This document shows positions 43,250-51,748 of a stretch of DNA of 64,000 bases, one piece after another. How positions within the stretch are numbered: position 1 is the first letter of the stretch; every line of letters starts with the position of its first letter. The translations under genes were made by a program, and so were the position numbers. Below the pieces are notes generated by a model. That model had not been told where the DNA came from and searched no databases. It worked only from the letters and a program-made list of their open reading frames with translations. The DNA lies in contig JADGFI010000019.1 in the NCBI GenBank assembly GCA_016743945.1, forward strand, positions 33,623 to 97,622, given 5' to 3'. Source of the stretch: Desulfobacteraceae bacterium (GTDB taxonomy: Bacteria; Desulfobacterota; Desulfobacteria; Desulfobacterales; Desulfobacteraceae).

Positions 43250-44263
43250 CTATTTGTTCATTCCTCGTTCATAGGCTGCCAAGACTTCTTTTCCGCTATC
43301 ACCCACCATTTTAATATAAATATCTTTTACCGGTTTCATTATGGATTTAAACTCGGCAATGGCCTCGGCGGAAAGCGCTGTAACTTTTGTACCCTTGTGA
43401 GCCCTTATCTTATTTTCGTTTTCTTTGTCAATTTTAAGTTCGGCTTTTAGCTGATAGGGCAGGATCTCGTTGGCTGTTTTTATGATAATTTTTTTATAGT
43501 CCGCAGGTAAACCGGAAAGCATGGCTTTGTTCATGAAAAAGATCGTGGCCAGATATGCATGATTACTCTGGACAATATACTTTTGAACTTCATAAAATTT
43601 CATTTCTCCGATGGCCCAGAAGGGATTCTCTTCACCGTCCACTGTACCCAGCTGCAATGCAGTATAAACTTCATGATAATTAATGGGGACAGGGGTTGCA
43701 CCCAGCAGCTTATAGCTTTCAACGATCAGCGGTGATGCCATGGTACGAATTTTTTGTCCCGCAAAGTCTGCGGGCACGTTGATGGGTTTGTTTGAAGTAA
43801 ATTGTTTGGGGGCATGGGGAAGAACGGCCAAAAGGTCAATATCTTTTTTTAAAAACTTCTTGTTCAGTATATCGATGGCCGGGCCGTTAACGATTTCGGC
43901 CATTTCATGGATATCCCCGGGGAATAAAAACGGAATCGTAAAAATCTGTACTTCGGGAACAATTGTTGCGACGTGCCCTGCCGGAAGCATGGCCATTGAG
44001 ATGGCACCACTTTGAACCATCTGGGCCTGATCCGCAGCCGCCCCTAATTCCGAATTCGGGTGAATCACGACCTCTATAGCACCATTGGTTCTTTCTGAAA
44101 CAAGCTCGGCAAATTTCAGTGCTGCCAGATGGGTGGACACATTGGTGGGTTCTGTATGTCCCAGGGTAAATTTATATTTGGCTTTGGCAAAGGTTGTACC
44201 GCAGACACCAAAGGTGAGACTGAGGCAGACGGCAAAGATCAGGGTCAAATTAATTTTTTTCAT
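43250..44263 (-). CDS. dctP: TRAP transporter solute-binding protein DctP
   Basis: A 337-residue periplasmic binding protein with a signal peptide (LTLIFAVCLSLTFGVCGTTFA). Seen: LGHTEPTNVSTHLAALKFAELV at the N-lobe, MLPAGHVATIVPEVQIFTIPFLF, the conserved ligand-carboxylate arginine in FAGQKIRTMASPL, and LQLGTVDGEENPFWAI. TRAP binding proteins capture carboxylates such as C4-dicarboxylates, 2-oxo acids or lactate; the ligand is not predictable here. It lies 118 bases downstream of dctM, an unusual Q-M-P order with the binding protein last. Confidence 0.93.
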   Translation of the reverse strand: MKKINLTLIFAVCLSLTFGVCGTTFAKAKYKFTLGHTEPTNVSTHLAALKFAELVSERTNGAIEVVIHPNSELGAAADQAQMVQSGAISMAMLPAGHVATIVPEVQIFTIPFLFPGDIHEMAEIVNGPAIDILNKKFLKKDIDLLAVLPHAPKQFTSNKPINVPADFAGQKIRTMASPLIVESYKLLGATPVPINYHEVYTALQLGTVDGEENPFWAIGEMKFYEVQKYIVQSNHAYLATIFFMNKAMLSGLPADYKKIIIKTANEILPYQLKAELKIDKENENKIRAHKGTKVTALSAEAIAEFKSIMKPVKDIYIKMVGDSGKEVLAAYERGMNK

Positions 44264-44381
44264 CGTTAATACGTCCTTCTTTTTATTAATCGGTTAATAT
44301 AAAATATATATTTCATAGGTAATTGGTAACGGACACAAGAGTCTCGCGGTTAAATCCAGATAGCATTGAACCACAATGGTT

Positions 44382-45659
44382 TCAAAGTAATAATTTTGGT
44401 AAAAATGTAACAACCCCAGGAAACAGGGTCAGCACAAGCAAAACAATTATTCCACAGAAGACAAATGGTGCCACCCCTTTTACCACAATATTAAACGGCA
44501 GCCTGAAAATAGCGCAGGCAGTAAACAGATCAACTCCAAAGGGGGGGGTCGCAGAACCGATGGCAGCATTCAGGGTAATTAAAACCCCCAAGTGAACAGG
44601 GTCTATCCCCATGGCCTTTGTGACGGGTAAAAATAACGGCGTAATCACAACCACAGCAGAAATTGGGTTAAAAAACATCAACGCAATGAAAAAGGTGATA
44701 TTGATCAGGAATAACAACGCCAGGGGAGATGAATTCAGCCCAATGATAAAAGTTGATACAGTAAGCGGAATCCTTGATATGGTTAGCAGCCATACCATGG
44801 CTTCTGCACCGCCGATGAGCACAAACACCAATGCAGTGGTCGTCCCGGATTTTAAGGCGATCTCCCCCATATCTTTTATTTTTATGGAACGGAAAACAAA
44901 TGTTTCTATGATGAAACTATATCCGACAGCAACGGCCGCAGCTTCAGTCGGACTGAATGTCCCCGAATAAATCCCCCCGATAATAATAAAGGTAAAACCA
45001 AGCGGGCCAATGGCATCAAAGGTTGCCTGCTTTACGATCCCGAATGTGGGTTTTTGTGTCTTTGGAATATTGTTTTTTTTAGCCCAGTACCATGAATATA
45101 CCATGAATGACAGCCCCAGGACTAAACCGGGAATAATCCCTGCGATAAACAGGCTTGAAATTGAAGTCCCTGTCACCACGCCATAAACGATTAACATGAT
45201 ACTCGGCGGGATCAATTGGGAAACGTCACTTGAATTTACAATCAAGGCCGTGGAAAAAGAACGAGAATACCCCCGTTTTATAAGGGTGGGATACATATTT
45301 GACCCAATGGCAGCCACTGTGGCCTGGGTTGATCCGGAAACCGCGCCGAAAATAAGGGATGCCAATATGGTTGTATGGGCGAGTCCGCCGGTAAAGTGGC
45401 CCACAAGAACCTCGGCAAACCGGGTGAGCCGTTTGGCCATTTCTCCTTTGAGCATGATATCCGCAGCCAGTATAAAAAGTGGCACTGCCGTAAGGGGGAA
45501 TGGACTGATTCCTCCGATCATTCGCTGTACCAGCGTAAAGATAGGAATATGACTTTGAAAAATGGCCAGAGCCGTGACAGACGGGAACATCATGACGATG
45601 AACATAGGAAGGCCCAGGACCAGCAGAACAGTCAGGGATGCGATTAAATACCATGCCAT
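44382..45659 (-). CDS. dctM: TRAP transporter large permease DctM
   Basis: A 425-residue membrane protein with about twelve hydrophobic segments in the DctM pattern (VLGLPMFIVMMFPSVTALAIF; IPFPLTAVPLFILAADIMLKG-like stretch; GAVSGSTQATVAAIGSNMYP; LIPPSIMLIVYGVVTGTSISSLFIAGIIPG). It is the ion-coupled translocation subunit. It follows dctQ by 18 bases. ATG start after AAGGAG. Confidence 0.94.
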   Translation of the reverse strand: MAWYLIASLTVLLVLGLPMFIVMMFPSVTALAIFQSHIPIFTLVQRMIGGISPFPLTAVPLFILAADIMLKGEMAKRLTRFAEVLVGHFTGGLAHTTILASLIFGAVSGSTQATVAAIGSNMYPTLIKRGYSRSFSTALIVNSSDVSQLIPPSIMLIVYGVVTGTSISSLFIAGIIPGLVLGLSFMVYSWYWAKKNNIPKTQKPTFGIVKQATFDAIGPLGFTFIIIGGIYSGTFSPTEAAAVAVGYSFIIETFVFRSIKIKDMGEIALKSGTTTALVFVLIGGAEAMVWLLTISRIPLTVSTFIIGLNSSPLALLFLINITFFIALMFFNPISAVVVITPLFLPVTKAMGIDPVHLGVLITLNAAIGSATPPFGVDLFTACAIFRLPFNIVVKGVAPFVFCGIIVLLVLTLFPGVVTFLPKLLL

Positions 45660-45677
45660 AAGAAACTCCTTTTCAGT

Positions 45678-46184
45678 CTATTCCGGTTTTTCCAGCCCGT
45701 AATATATTTCGTTACGGGTCATGTTTTTTAAAAACCCGCCGACATAATAGATGCCGGTCAAAAAGAACCCCACCGGCGTTGCAACATACATATACCAGAT
45801 GGGAATTCTAAGGGCAGGGGTAACTTGCCCTCGACTGAAAACACTATGGGTGAGTTGAAAAGAATATATGGCCAATAAAAGACAAAAACATCCGCTGAAC
45901 AAACATATTCCGGTAATCAGTTTTTTTCTTTTTCCCAATGGAATTGTATCAAGCACGGCGGACATCAATATGTGATTTCCTTTTCTGGCGCATAAGGCCA
46001 TACCGCAGAAAGTAAGCCAGACAACTGTGAATTGAGCAATCTCTTCACCTCCGACCATAACAATGTTAAGGTGCCTGCAAAGCACTGAGGTTAATAGAAT
46101 CACAGCCATTATGATCATACAGGATGAGACGATTGTCTTTTCAATGTGAGAAAGCCAAGCATCAATCAAGGTAAAAAATTTCAT
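45678..46184 (-). CDS. dctQ: TRAP transporter small permease DctQ
   Basis: A 168-residue four-helix membrane protein (IVSSCMIIMAVILLTSVLCRHL; EEIAQFTVVWLTFCGMALCARKG; LITGICLFSGCFCLLLAIYSF; PIWYMYVATPVGFFLTGIYYVGGF). DctQ has an invariant E-I-A/ARKG.H arrangement, seen here as GGEEIAQF and CARKGNHI. The start at 46184 after AAGGAAAT is preferred over the longer frame to 46250. First gene of the Q-M-P operon; a TTGCACTG inverted repeat lies about 100 bases upstream. Confidence 0.9.
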   Translation of the reverse strand: MKFFTLIDAWLSHIEKTIVSSCMIIMAVILLTSVLCRHLNIVMVGGEEIAQFTVVWLTFCGMALCARKGNHILMSAVLDTIPLGKRKKLITGICLFSGCFCLLLAIYSFQLTHSVFSRGQVTPALRIPIWYMYVATPVGFFLTGIYYVGGFLKNMTRNEIYYGLEKPE

Positions 46185-46285
46185 ATTTCCTTTATTGCTT
46201 TCGGTTAGACAAAAAAAAGATAAGTATCCTTTTCTTTTCCTATATTGCAAGTTTTTTATATAATTTTTAAAAAATATAGTTCTTT

Positions 46286-46311
46286 TTGCACTGTTTTACG
46301 CGGCAGTGCAA
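46286..46311. promoter_or_regulatory. Inverted repeat TTGCACTG-N10-CAGTGCAA, possible operator
   Basis: A perfect 8-bp dyad with a ten-base centre, about 100 bases upstream of the dctQ start. Symmetry and position suit a dimeric regulator of the TRAP operon. No regulator gene is adjacent. Confidence 0.45.
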
Positions 46312-46324
46312 TGGACACCTCCCA

Positions 46325-46375
46325 AAGAAAACAAAGGCGGTTTATCCTACAAGGATAAACCGCCTTTGTTTTCTC
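46325..46375. terminator. Long perfect terminator hairpin
   Basis: A stem of more than 20 base pairs (AGAAAACAAAGGCGGTTTAT... with its complement) around a TACAA loop, A/T-rich on both outer sides. It ends transcription from sodN before the TRAP operon; it could act in both directions. Confidence 0.85.
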
Positions 46376-46483
46376 TAACGTTCCATGCCGATGCCATTGT
46401 ATCCGGCAATTTATTCCGGTTATTGACAACAAATGTAATTTGTCAATTTTTTTTAATCCCTTTTAAATGTTTTAAGCTTCCCC

Positions 46484-46945
46484 CTATTTCTTGTGTTCAG
46501 GATAGTAGGCGGCCAAATCATCAATGCTCTCTATCAGACTTTTTGCGACTTTTATATCGGCATTTTGTTTGGCTTTCATTGCGGCAAGAATGACAAAATG
46601 GTGCTTTTTTAATCGTTCTACATACCCTTGTTGATCCGGTTTGACCCGCTGGGTTAAAAAATAATCGCTGATACTGGTAATGATCTTCTGGGCATGGACT
46701 TCCTTGTTCATCACCCATCGAACCAATTGGTTCTGAGACTGGGCATCCGTCTTGCCCGCAAGTTCCATAATCAAGCGGATTGATTTTTCAACGGTGGCGG
46801 CATCTTCCCGCATGGATTGAACCCTGGCTGCGTCATCATAGATCCCGCAGGGGATCTGGCAATGGGCCTGCAAGAGTTGTGGTAAACCTAAGATAAACGT
46901 TGCCACTACAAAGCAAATAACACTTTTTTTTAAATCTTTCATCAT
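46484..46945 (-). CDS. sodN: Nickel superoxide dismutase with Sec signal peptide
   Basis: A 153-residue precursor: basic N-terminus, hydrophobic core CFVVATFILGLPQ, then LLQA followed directly by HCQIPCGIYDD, the nickel hook (His1, Cys2, Cys6) of Ni-SOD. The rest is the four-helix bundle (ARVQSMREDAATVEKSIRLI; QLVRWVMNKEVHAQKIITSIS; YPEHKK end). In classical SodN a protease (SodX) trims a propeptide to expose His1; here a signal-peptidase cut after QA would expose it, implying a periplasmic enzyme (inference). No sodX gene is adjacent. ATG at 46945 with GGAGG five bases before it. Confidence 0.92.
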   Translation of the reverse strand: MMKDLKKSVICFVVATFILGLPQLLQAHCQIPCGIYDDAARVQSMREDAATVEKSIRLIMELAGKTDAQSQNQLVRWVMNKEVHAQKIITSISDYFLTQRVKPDQQGYVERLKKHHFVILAAMKAKQNADIKVAKSLIESIDDLAAYYPEHKK

Positions 46946-47125
46946 GTCGTCCTCCTTAAGGGTCGCAAATTTTATAACTTGAACGAAATAGCTTGTCTTT
47001 GGGTCCATCTACTAGGTTACATCAAAGGCCAGATAGGCCTGCTATTAAACCTTTAATGCGCCTTGTAGACGAACCAAAATTCTGCGCTATTTCTGTCCAA
47101 CTTATTTCATCTGCGGTCCTAAGAT

Positions 47126-47731
47126 TCATGGTTTGATCAGGTCTAAAATTTTTTTTGAACTATATTCCCCGATATCTGCCAGACCATCTATTGGCATAAA
47201 CAGATGCGCATTATTTGAATAGAGGCAGGTGACAGAAGCGGAAAAATCTTCATCTGCTTCATAAAAAATATAGCAAAGCGCTATTTTGGGCAGCGGATAA
47301 ACAACAAAAGAAAAATCTCCCCCTGTCCCCGGAGGAGAGGCCTCCCCATTAAATGCCTCCATGATCGCCGGAACTGCTGTTTTTATTTTAGCGACATGGG
47401 GGACAAGCAATTGCTCAGTATGTGTTGCAAAAGCGCCCGCATAGGGCATGCTGTCGGGAAATTCCTTGAATGCCTTTAAGGGTGTTGGAATACAGATATC
47501 AGGGCAGGCATTCAGGGCATAAAGAGAGATTAAAATACCCAACACAAAAGAGTGATCTTCATCGCCAAGTCTGATCCCGGTGGGCTCAATGATGCACCTT
47601 TCACCAAAGGCATTAAAAACAAATCGGCCTTCATTCTGCTCTCCTGGAAGATTTTTTGCAAGGTCTTTCGAAAAATCCGCGTATAGAGCATTAAGATTGT
47701 CCCGAACAATTTTTGCATAGTTGTCTGTCAT
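47126..47731 (-). CDS. DUF3786 domain-containing protein
   Basis: A 201-residue soluble protein of the DUF3786 type, recognised from the combination VFNAFGERCIIEPTG, LISLYALNACPDICIPTPLKAFKEFPDSMPYAGAF-like stretch (about 80-110), and VVYPLPKIALCYIFYEADEDFSASVTCLYS-like end (about 150-175). The family is common in anaerobes, sometimes beside corrinoid or C1 genes; its function is unknown to me. Start at ATG 47731 with GAGG seven bases upstream instead of the longer frame to 47800. It lies between phzF-like and sodN genes on the same strand. Confidence 0.72.
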   Translation of the reverse strand: MTDNYAKIVRDNLNALYADFSKDLAKNLPGEQNEGRFVFNAFGERCIIEPTGIRLGDEDHSFVLGILISLYALNACPDICIPTPLKAFKEFPDSMPYAGAFATHTEQLLVPHVAKIKTAVPAIMEAFNGEASPPGTGGDFSFVVYPLPKIALCYIFYEADEDFSASVTCLYSNNAHLFMPIDGLADIGEYSSKKILDLIKP

Positions 47732-47786
47732 TTTTTTGCCTCGCCAATTCTCTTTGGTCTTCCAATCGGGGGTTAGGCAGTTGCTT

Positions 47787-48725
47787 TTATGGTATTTCAA
47801 TTATGGTTTTGAAAATTACAATGGCATCTCCCATAATTTTTACTTGTGCAGGCTTTTGATCTATTACTTTAACCGTTACTTCAACAATGCCTTCCCGTCC
47901 TATCTTTTCTCCCTGTTTTCCCTTAAAACGAAACAGATCTGTTTTTGTGTCCACAATTTTATTGTGAATCAGATAAGCCCCAAGGGGGCCATTTGCATTC
48001 CCCGTTACCGGATCTTCGCTAATACCGATGGCCGGGGCAAACATTCTGCCATGGGTTAAGATGTCTTGCTCATTTGAGTCAAGGGTGAACACATAATATC
48101 CATTGCAATGAATGATATTGCTTAAGGCCTTTAACCTCGTTAAATTTGGATTTAAGTGGTTGAGAGTCACCCGTTTTTTAATACCTATCATCACCTTGGG
48201 ATGCCCGGTGGACGCAATCTGTATCGGGCACCTTGGGTCCATGTCTTCATGGTTTAATCCCAAACCGTCCAATAAAGTATTCTGATTTTCTTCAGACAGG
48301 GGCGCCTCGATGTTGATGTCCCCCTGGGCCATCACTATTTTATAACGGTTGCCTGTCTTTCTAATCTCGAAGGGAAGAATCCCGATTTTTGTTTTAAAAT
48401 AAAGAAGACAAGGGGCTATCTCTTCTTCCATGGCTTTGGCATACATTGCGGCGATTGTCGCATGTCCGCATGTCGGAACCTCAATGGTCGGTGTAAAATA
48501 CCGGATTACCCCATCGCAGTCATCGTCATCAGGGGGGAGCAGGAAAGCGGTTTCTGAATTATTAAGTTCCCTTGCGATAAGTTGCATTTGCGCTTCAGAA
48601 AGACCCTCTGCATTTAAGACAACGCCTGCTGGATTGCCCTTGAATTTTGAATTCGTAAAGGCATCAATCTGATAAATAGTATATTTTTTTTTATCCATGT
48701 GCAGCTTGTCGTTTGCATTTTTCAT
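47787..48725 (-). CDS. PhzF-family isomerase/epimerase
   Basis: A 312-residue protein of the PhzF family: YQIDAFTNSKFKGNPAGVVL at the N-terminus, the catalytic glutamate region ARELNNSETAFLLP, PTCGHATIAAMYA, and the C-terminal half repeat with ISEDPVTGNANGPLGAYLI. The fold is two diaminopimelate-epimerase-like halves. Substrates vary and cannot be predicted; no phenazine genes are near. ATG at 48725 with AAGGA; an alternative start lies nine codons in. Confidence 0.88.
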   Translation of the reverse strand: MKNANDKLHMDKKKYTIYQIDAFTNSKFKGNPAGVVLNAEGLSEAQMQLIARELNNSETAFLLPPDDDDCDGVIRYFTPTIEVPTCGHATIAAMYAKAMEEEIAPCLLYFKTKIGILPFEIRKTGNRYKIVMAQGDINIEAPLSEENQNTLLDGLGLNHEDMDPRCPIQIASTGHPKVMIGIKKRVTLNHLNPNLTRLKALSNIIHCNGYYVFTLDSNEQDILTHGRMFAPAIGISEDPVTGNANGPLGAYLIHNKIVDTKTDLFRFKGKQGEKIGREGIVEVTVKVIDQKPAQVKIMGDAIVIFKTIIEIP

Positions 48726-48937
48726 TTCTATTCCTTATAAAATATTGTCATGGGTGCAAATGTTGGCAGGGGGGCCAATTTCTTTGGATGATTTGTAAGA
48801 TCTTTTTGGGGGTATGAAAGAGAAAAAAGACATGGCTTCGCTTTGTCGGTTACACGATGGTTTCCGATGAAGAAATCTTATATTGAGGCTGTAAAAAAAG
48901 CAATCATGGAAACCCATATTTTTTATAAAAGTTTAGT

Positions 48938-48977
48938 AAAAAGCCCCTGGGAAACAAAAAATTTCCAGGGGCTTTTT
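48938..48977. terminator. Rho-independent terminator after cobT
   Basis: AAAAAGCCCCTGG and CCAGGGGCTTTTT pair around a short A-rich loop with one bulged base. It follows the cobT stop by about 40 bases on the minus strand and also faces the phzF side. Confidence 0.88.
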
Positions 48978-49016
48978 GTTAGATTTACACGTTAAACTTT
49001 CATGGGATGGGGAAAC

Positions 49017-50075
49017 TTAGACATTGGTCACCCCGACCTCTTCAAAGGTTTTGATATCTGCCAGTATCCGGGTGGAAAGATCCAGCAATTCCATGCATAC
49101 AGCGGCACCGGTGCCTTCCCCCAGCCTGAATTGCAGGTCAATGAGGGGGGTAAGACCCAGGCGGTCGTGCATGTATTTCTGGCCTATCTCCACGGATTTA
49201 TGGCTGGCAAAAAGATATTGCCTGGCACAGGGTGCCAGTTCACAGGCAATGAGTGCCCCGGCCGTTGAAATCAGGCCGTCACAGATAACAGGGATTCCAT
49301 GGGCCGCAGCCCCCAGAACCAATCCGGCAAGTCCTCCGATTTCAAGACCTCCCACCTTGGAGAGAATATCGATGGGATCTGACGGGTTTGGTTTGTGAAG
49401 GTCCAGGCCTCGCTGGATGACAGCGATCTTGTTTTTAAGGGCGGCATCATCAATGCCGGTTCCTTTGCCGGTGAGTTTTCCCACGGGAATTCCTGAAAAG
49501 GCGGCAATAATGGCCGAAGAGGGGGTGGTATTGCCGATGCCCATGTCTCCGGTGCCCAGGAGATCCACCGGGGCTTCTGTCATGAGTTCCCCGACGATTT
49601 CAATGCCCGCTTCAATGGAGAGAATGGCTTCATCCCGTGTCATGGCCGGTTCCTTGGTGAAATTTGCCGTGCCGTGGCGCACCTTTTTATGGAAGATGGG
49701 AAGATCCGGATCAAAGTCATAGTTCACACCGATATCCGCCGCTTTTACAACGGCGCCGGCATGGTCACCGATGACATTGACCGATGCACCGCCTGCTGCA
49801 AAATTTAAAACCATCTGGGGGGTGACTTCCGCTGGAAACAGGCTGATCCCTTCCTGGGTAACCCCATGGTCCCCGGCACAGGTGACGATGCGTTTGTTGA
49901 TTAAGTGTACGTCAATGGTTCCCTTGATGGCGGCCAGGCGGGCCGAGATATCTTCCATTATTCCGAGGCTGCCCGGGGGCTTTGCCTGGTTGAGCAGCCG
50001 GTCTTTGGCCGCAGTAAAGGCTTCCTGGTTTAAGGATTTTGGTATGGATCCAATGGTATGTTCAAGTAGTGACAT
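49017..50075 (-). CDS. cobT: Nicotinate-nucleotide--dimethylbenzimidazole phosphoribosyltransferase CobT
   Basis: A 352-residue enzyme that activates a benzimidazole lower ligand as its alpha-riboside phosphate for cobamide assembly. Seen: RLLNQAKPPGSLGIMEDISA, VTCAGDHGVTQEGISLFPAEVTPQM, GTGDMGIGNTTPSSAI, and GGLEIGGLAGLVLGAA near the active site; the catalytic Glu sits in EGTGAAVCMELLDLS near the C-terminus. It follows bzaF by four bases, so the ligand base is made and activated by one transcript under a cobalamin riboswitch. Confidence 0.94.
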   Translation of the reverse strand: MSLLEHTIGSIPKSLNQEAFTAAKDRLLNQAKPPGSLGIMEDISARLAAIKGTIDVHLINKRIVTCAGDHGVTQEGISLFPAEVTPQMVLNFAAGGASVNVIGDHAGAVVKAADIGVNYDFDPDLPIFHKKVRHGTANFTKEPAMTRDEAILSIEAGIEIVGELMTEAPVDLLGTGDMGIGNTTPSSAIIAAFSGIPVGKLTGKGTGIDDAALKNKIAVIQRGLDLHKPNPSDPIDILSKVGGLEIGGLAGLVLGAAAHGIPVICDGLISTAGALIACELAPCARQYLFASHKSVEIGQKYMHDRLGLTPLIDLQFRLGEGTGAAVCMELLDLSTRILADIKTFEEVGVTNV

Positions 50076-50079
50076 GGCG

Positions 50080-51384
50080 TTACCTCTTGTCTGTTATATC
50101 TTGTTCAAATATTTCCATGCCTTTTTTCATGGCACAAAAATCCCCGCACATGGTGCAGGTTTCCTTTTGTCTTGGCGCCCGTTCTTCTCGGATTTGCCGT
50201 GCCACTTCGGGAAAGAGCAGGTAACGTTCAAGGTCATCCCACCGCATGTCCCGCCTGGCCATGGCCGCCTGCTTTTCGTTCTCCCGTCTGTCCGGATATT
50301 TGGAAATATCACCTATGCGGGCGGCAAGTCTCGTGGCCCGGACTCCTTCCCTGACATCATTGACATCGGGCAGGGCCAGGTGTTCGGCCGGGGTGATATA
50401 GCAGACAAGGTCTGCGCCGAACCGGGCGGAACTGGCAGCGCCGATGGCGGCTGTGATATGGTCATAGCCGGCTCCTGTGTCGCAGGGGATGGGGCCCAGC
50501 ACATAATAGGGGGCATTGCCGGACATGCGTTTTTCCAGCATGATATTGCCCTCAATTTCGTCCAGGGGAACATGGCCCGGGCCCTCCACCATCATCTGGC
50601 ATCCGCTGGCCCTTCCGATTTCCGCCAGCTCGCAGTTAATGATCATTTCCGCCATCTGGGCCCGGTCATGGCTGTCATGGATGGCCCCGGCCCGGATGCC
50701 GTTGCCCAAAGAGAGGACGGCGTCATATTTTTTCATTAGGTCGCAAACCCTATCAAACTGTTCGTACAAAGGGTTTTCTCGTTTATTGATGTCCATCCAG
50801 GCCACCATATAGGTACCGCCCTTGGAAGCCAGGCCGCCGTAGCGAAATCCTTGTTTTCTCAAGCGCTCAATGGTGTACAGGTTGATGCCGCAATGGATGG
50901 CCATGAAGCTCAACCCGTCCGCAAGTTGTCGTTCAATGAGCTCAAACAAATATTCCGGGTCCAGCTTGGCCGGGTTTTTATATTTTCGGATGGTCTCTTT
51001 GAAGGCCTGGTACAAAGGCACGTTGCCCACGGGAAGGGTGGTGTTGGCAAGCACGGTTCGTCGAACCAGGTCCAGGTCTCCGTCTGCGGACAATTCCATG
51101 AGGGTGTCTGCCCCTTCCTCTTCCGCTGCCTGGGCCTTTTGAACTTCCAGGTCAATATCGCAGATGTCCGATGAGGTACCTATGGAGGCATTGACCTTGG
51201 TCCGCAGTCCTGTGCCGATGCCCACAATCTTCTGATGTTTCCGGTTGGGATTGCAGGGGATGACGATCTCCCCTTTTGCCACATGGTCTCGGATGAATGT
51301 TTCGGAAAGATTTTCTGCTTTGGCCACTATTTTCATTTCTTGGGTGATAATGCCCTGGCGGGCGTATTCCAGCTGTGTCGTCAT
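50080..51384 (-). CDS. bzaF: 5-hydroxybenzimidazole synthase BzaF (ThiC paralogue)
   Basis: A 434-residue radical-SAM enzyme of the ThiC fold that converts aminoimidazole ribotide to 5-hydroxybenzimidazole, the anaerobic route to cobamide lower ligands. Seen: GIGTGLRTKVNASIGTSSD, MELSADGDLDLVRR, MAIHCGINLYTIERL, MVEGPGHVPLDEIE, and the C-terminal cluster CTMCGDFCAMK (C-x2-C-x3-C). The call rests on position: it sits directly before cobT and behind a cobalamin riboswitch, while a separate thiC with a TPP riboswitch lies at 54511. Start at ATG 51384 after GAGGAAACT. Confidence 0.88.
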   Translation of the reverse strand: MTTQLEYARQGIITQEMKIVAKAENLSETFIRDHVAKGEIVIPCNPNRKHQKIVGIGTGLRTKVNASIGTSSDICDIDLEVQKAQAAEEEGADTLMELSADGDLDLVRRTVLANTTLPVGNVPLYQAFKETIRKYKNPAKLDPEYLFELIERQLADGLSFMAIHCGINLYTIERLRKQGFRYGGLASKGGTYMVAWMDINKRENPLYEQFDRVCDLMKKYDAVLSLGNGIRAGAIHDSHDRAQMAEMIINCELAEIGRASGCQMMVEGPGHVPLDEIEGNIMLEKRMSGNAPYYVLGPIPCDTGAGYDHITAAIGAASSARFGADLVCYITPAEHLALPDVNDVREGVRATRLAARIGDISKYPDRRENEKQAAMARRDMRWDDLERYLLFPEVARQIREERAPRQKETCTMCGDFCAMKKGMEIFEQDITDKR

Positions 51385-51476
51385 AGTTTCCTCGCTATGC
51401 TCCTGCAAAACCGTAAAAGGATTTTGCAAGAAATGTCTCTTACAAACCCTTTACCATCGAGTTTTACCATATCACG

Positions 51477-51630
51477 AGTGTCTGGTTCGTCTTCTGACTT
51501 TCGGCATTAAATTTATTTTTTTTTGCCTTCCCGTGTGAACAGTGGCCATGACAAAAAATAAATATTTCCGATTACAGCGGCGGGACCGTCACGGAGTTTC
51601 ACCGTGTTCCGTGGACCAGACACTACCCAT
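51477..51630 (-). promoter_or_regulatory. Cobalamin riboswitch upstream of bzaF-cobT
   Basis: Read on the minus strand, the stretch has the hallmarks in order: P1 strand AGTGTCTGGT pairing with ACCAGACACT at the other end, GGTGAAACTCCG, GACGGTCCCGCCGCTGTAAT, GGCCACTGT, CGGGAAGGC, GTCAGAAGAC. The leader then runs about 90 bases to the bzaF start, with a TGCAAAA/TTTTGCA hairpin just before the ribosome site. Adenosylcobalamin-type ligands would reduce expression. Confidence 0.92.
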
Positions 51631-51748
51631 AAATTATAGAAACAATAAATACATGGGTTTGGCCTGGCATGTCAATATTTTCTTTACAAACTTAAGGTTC
51701 CTGATTAATAGTTATAGCGAGAATAATCAGAAGAATTTGAGGGAGACC

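Larger units (their letters stand above)
46185..46483. other. Intergenic region upstream of the TRAP operon
   Basis: About 300 bases without a gene. It contains an 8-bp inverted repeat (46286-46311) and a long terminator hairpin (46325-46375), described separately. The AT-rich stretch 46190-46285 probably holds the dctQ promoter, but I cannot pick a convincing -35/-10 pair. Confidence 0.6.

Noticed and set aside
48735..48917. 60-codon minus-strand ORF upstream of phzF
   Set aside because: No ribosome site and basic, low-complexity composition; probably non-coding.
51542..51748. N-terminal 69-codon extension of the cyclase gene
   Set aside because: It is the antisense of the cobalamin riboswitch; ATG 51749 has a good ribosome site and starts just before the first helix.
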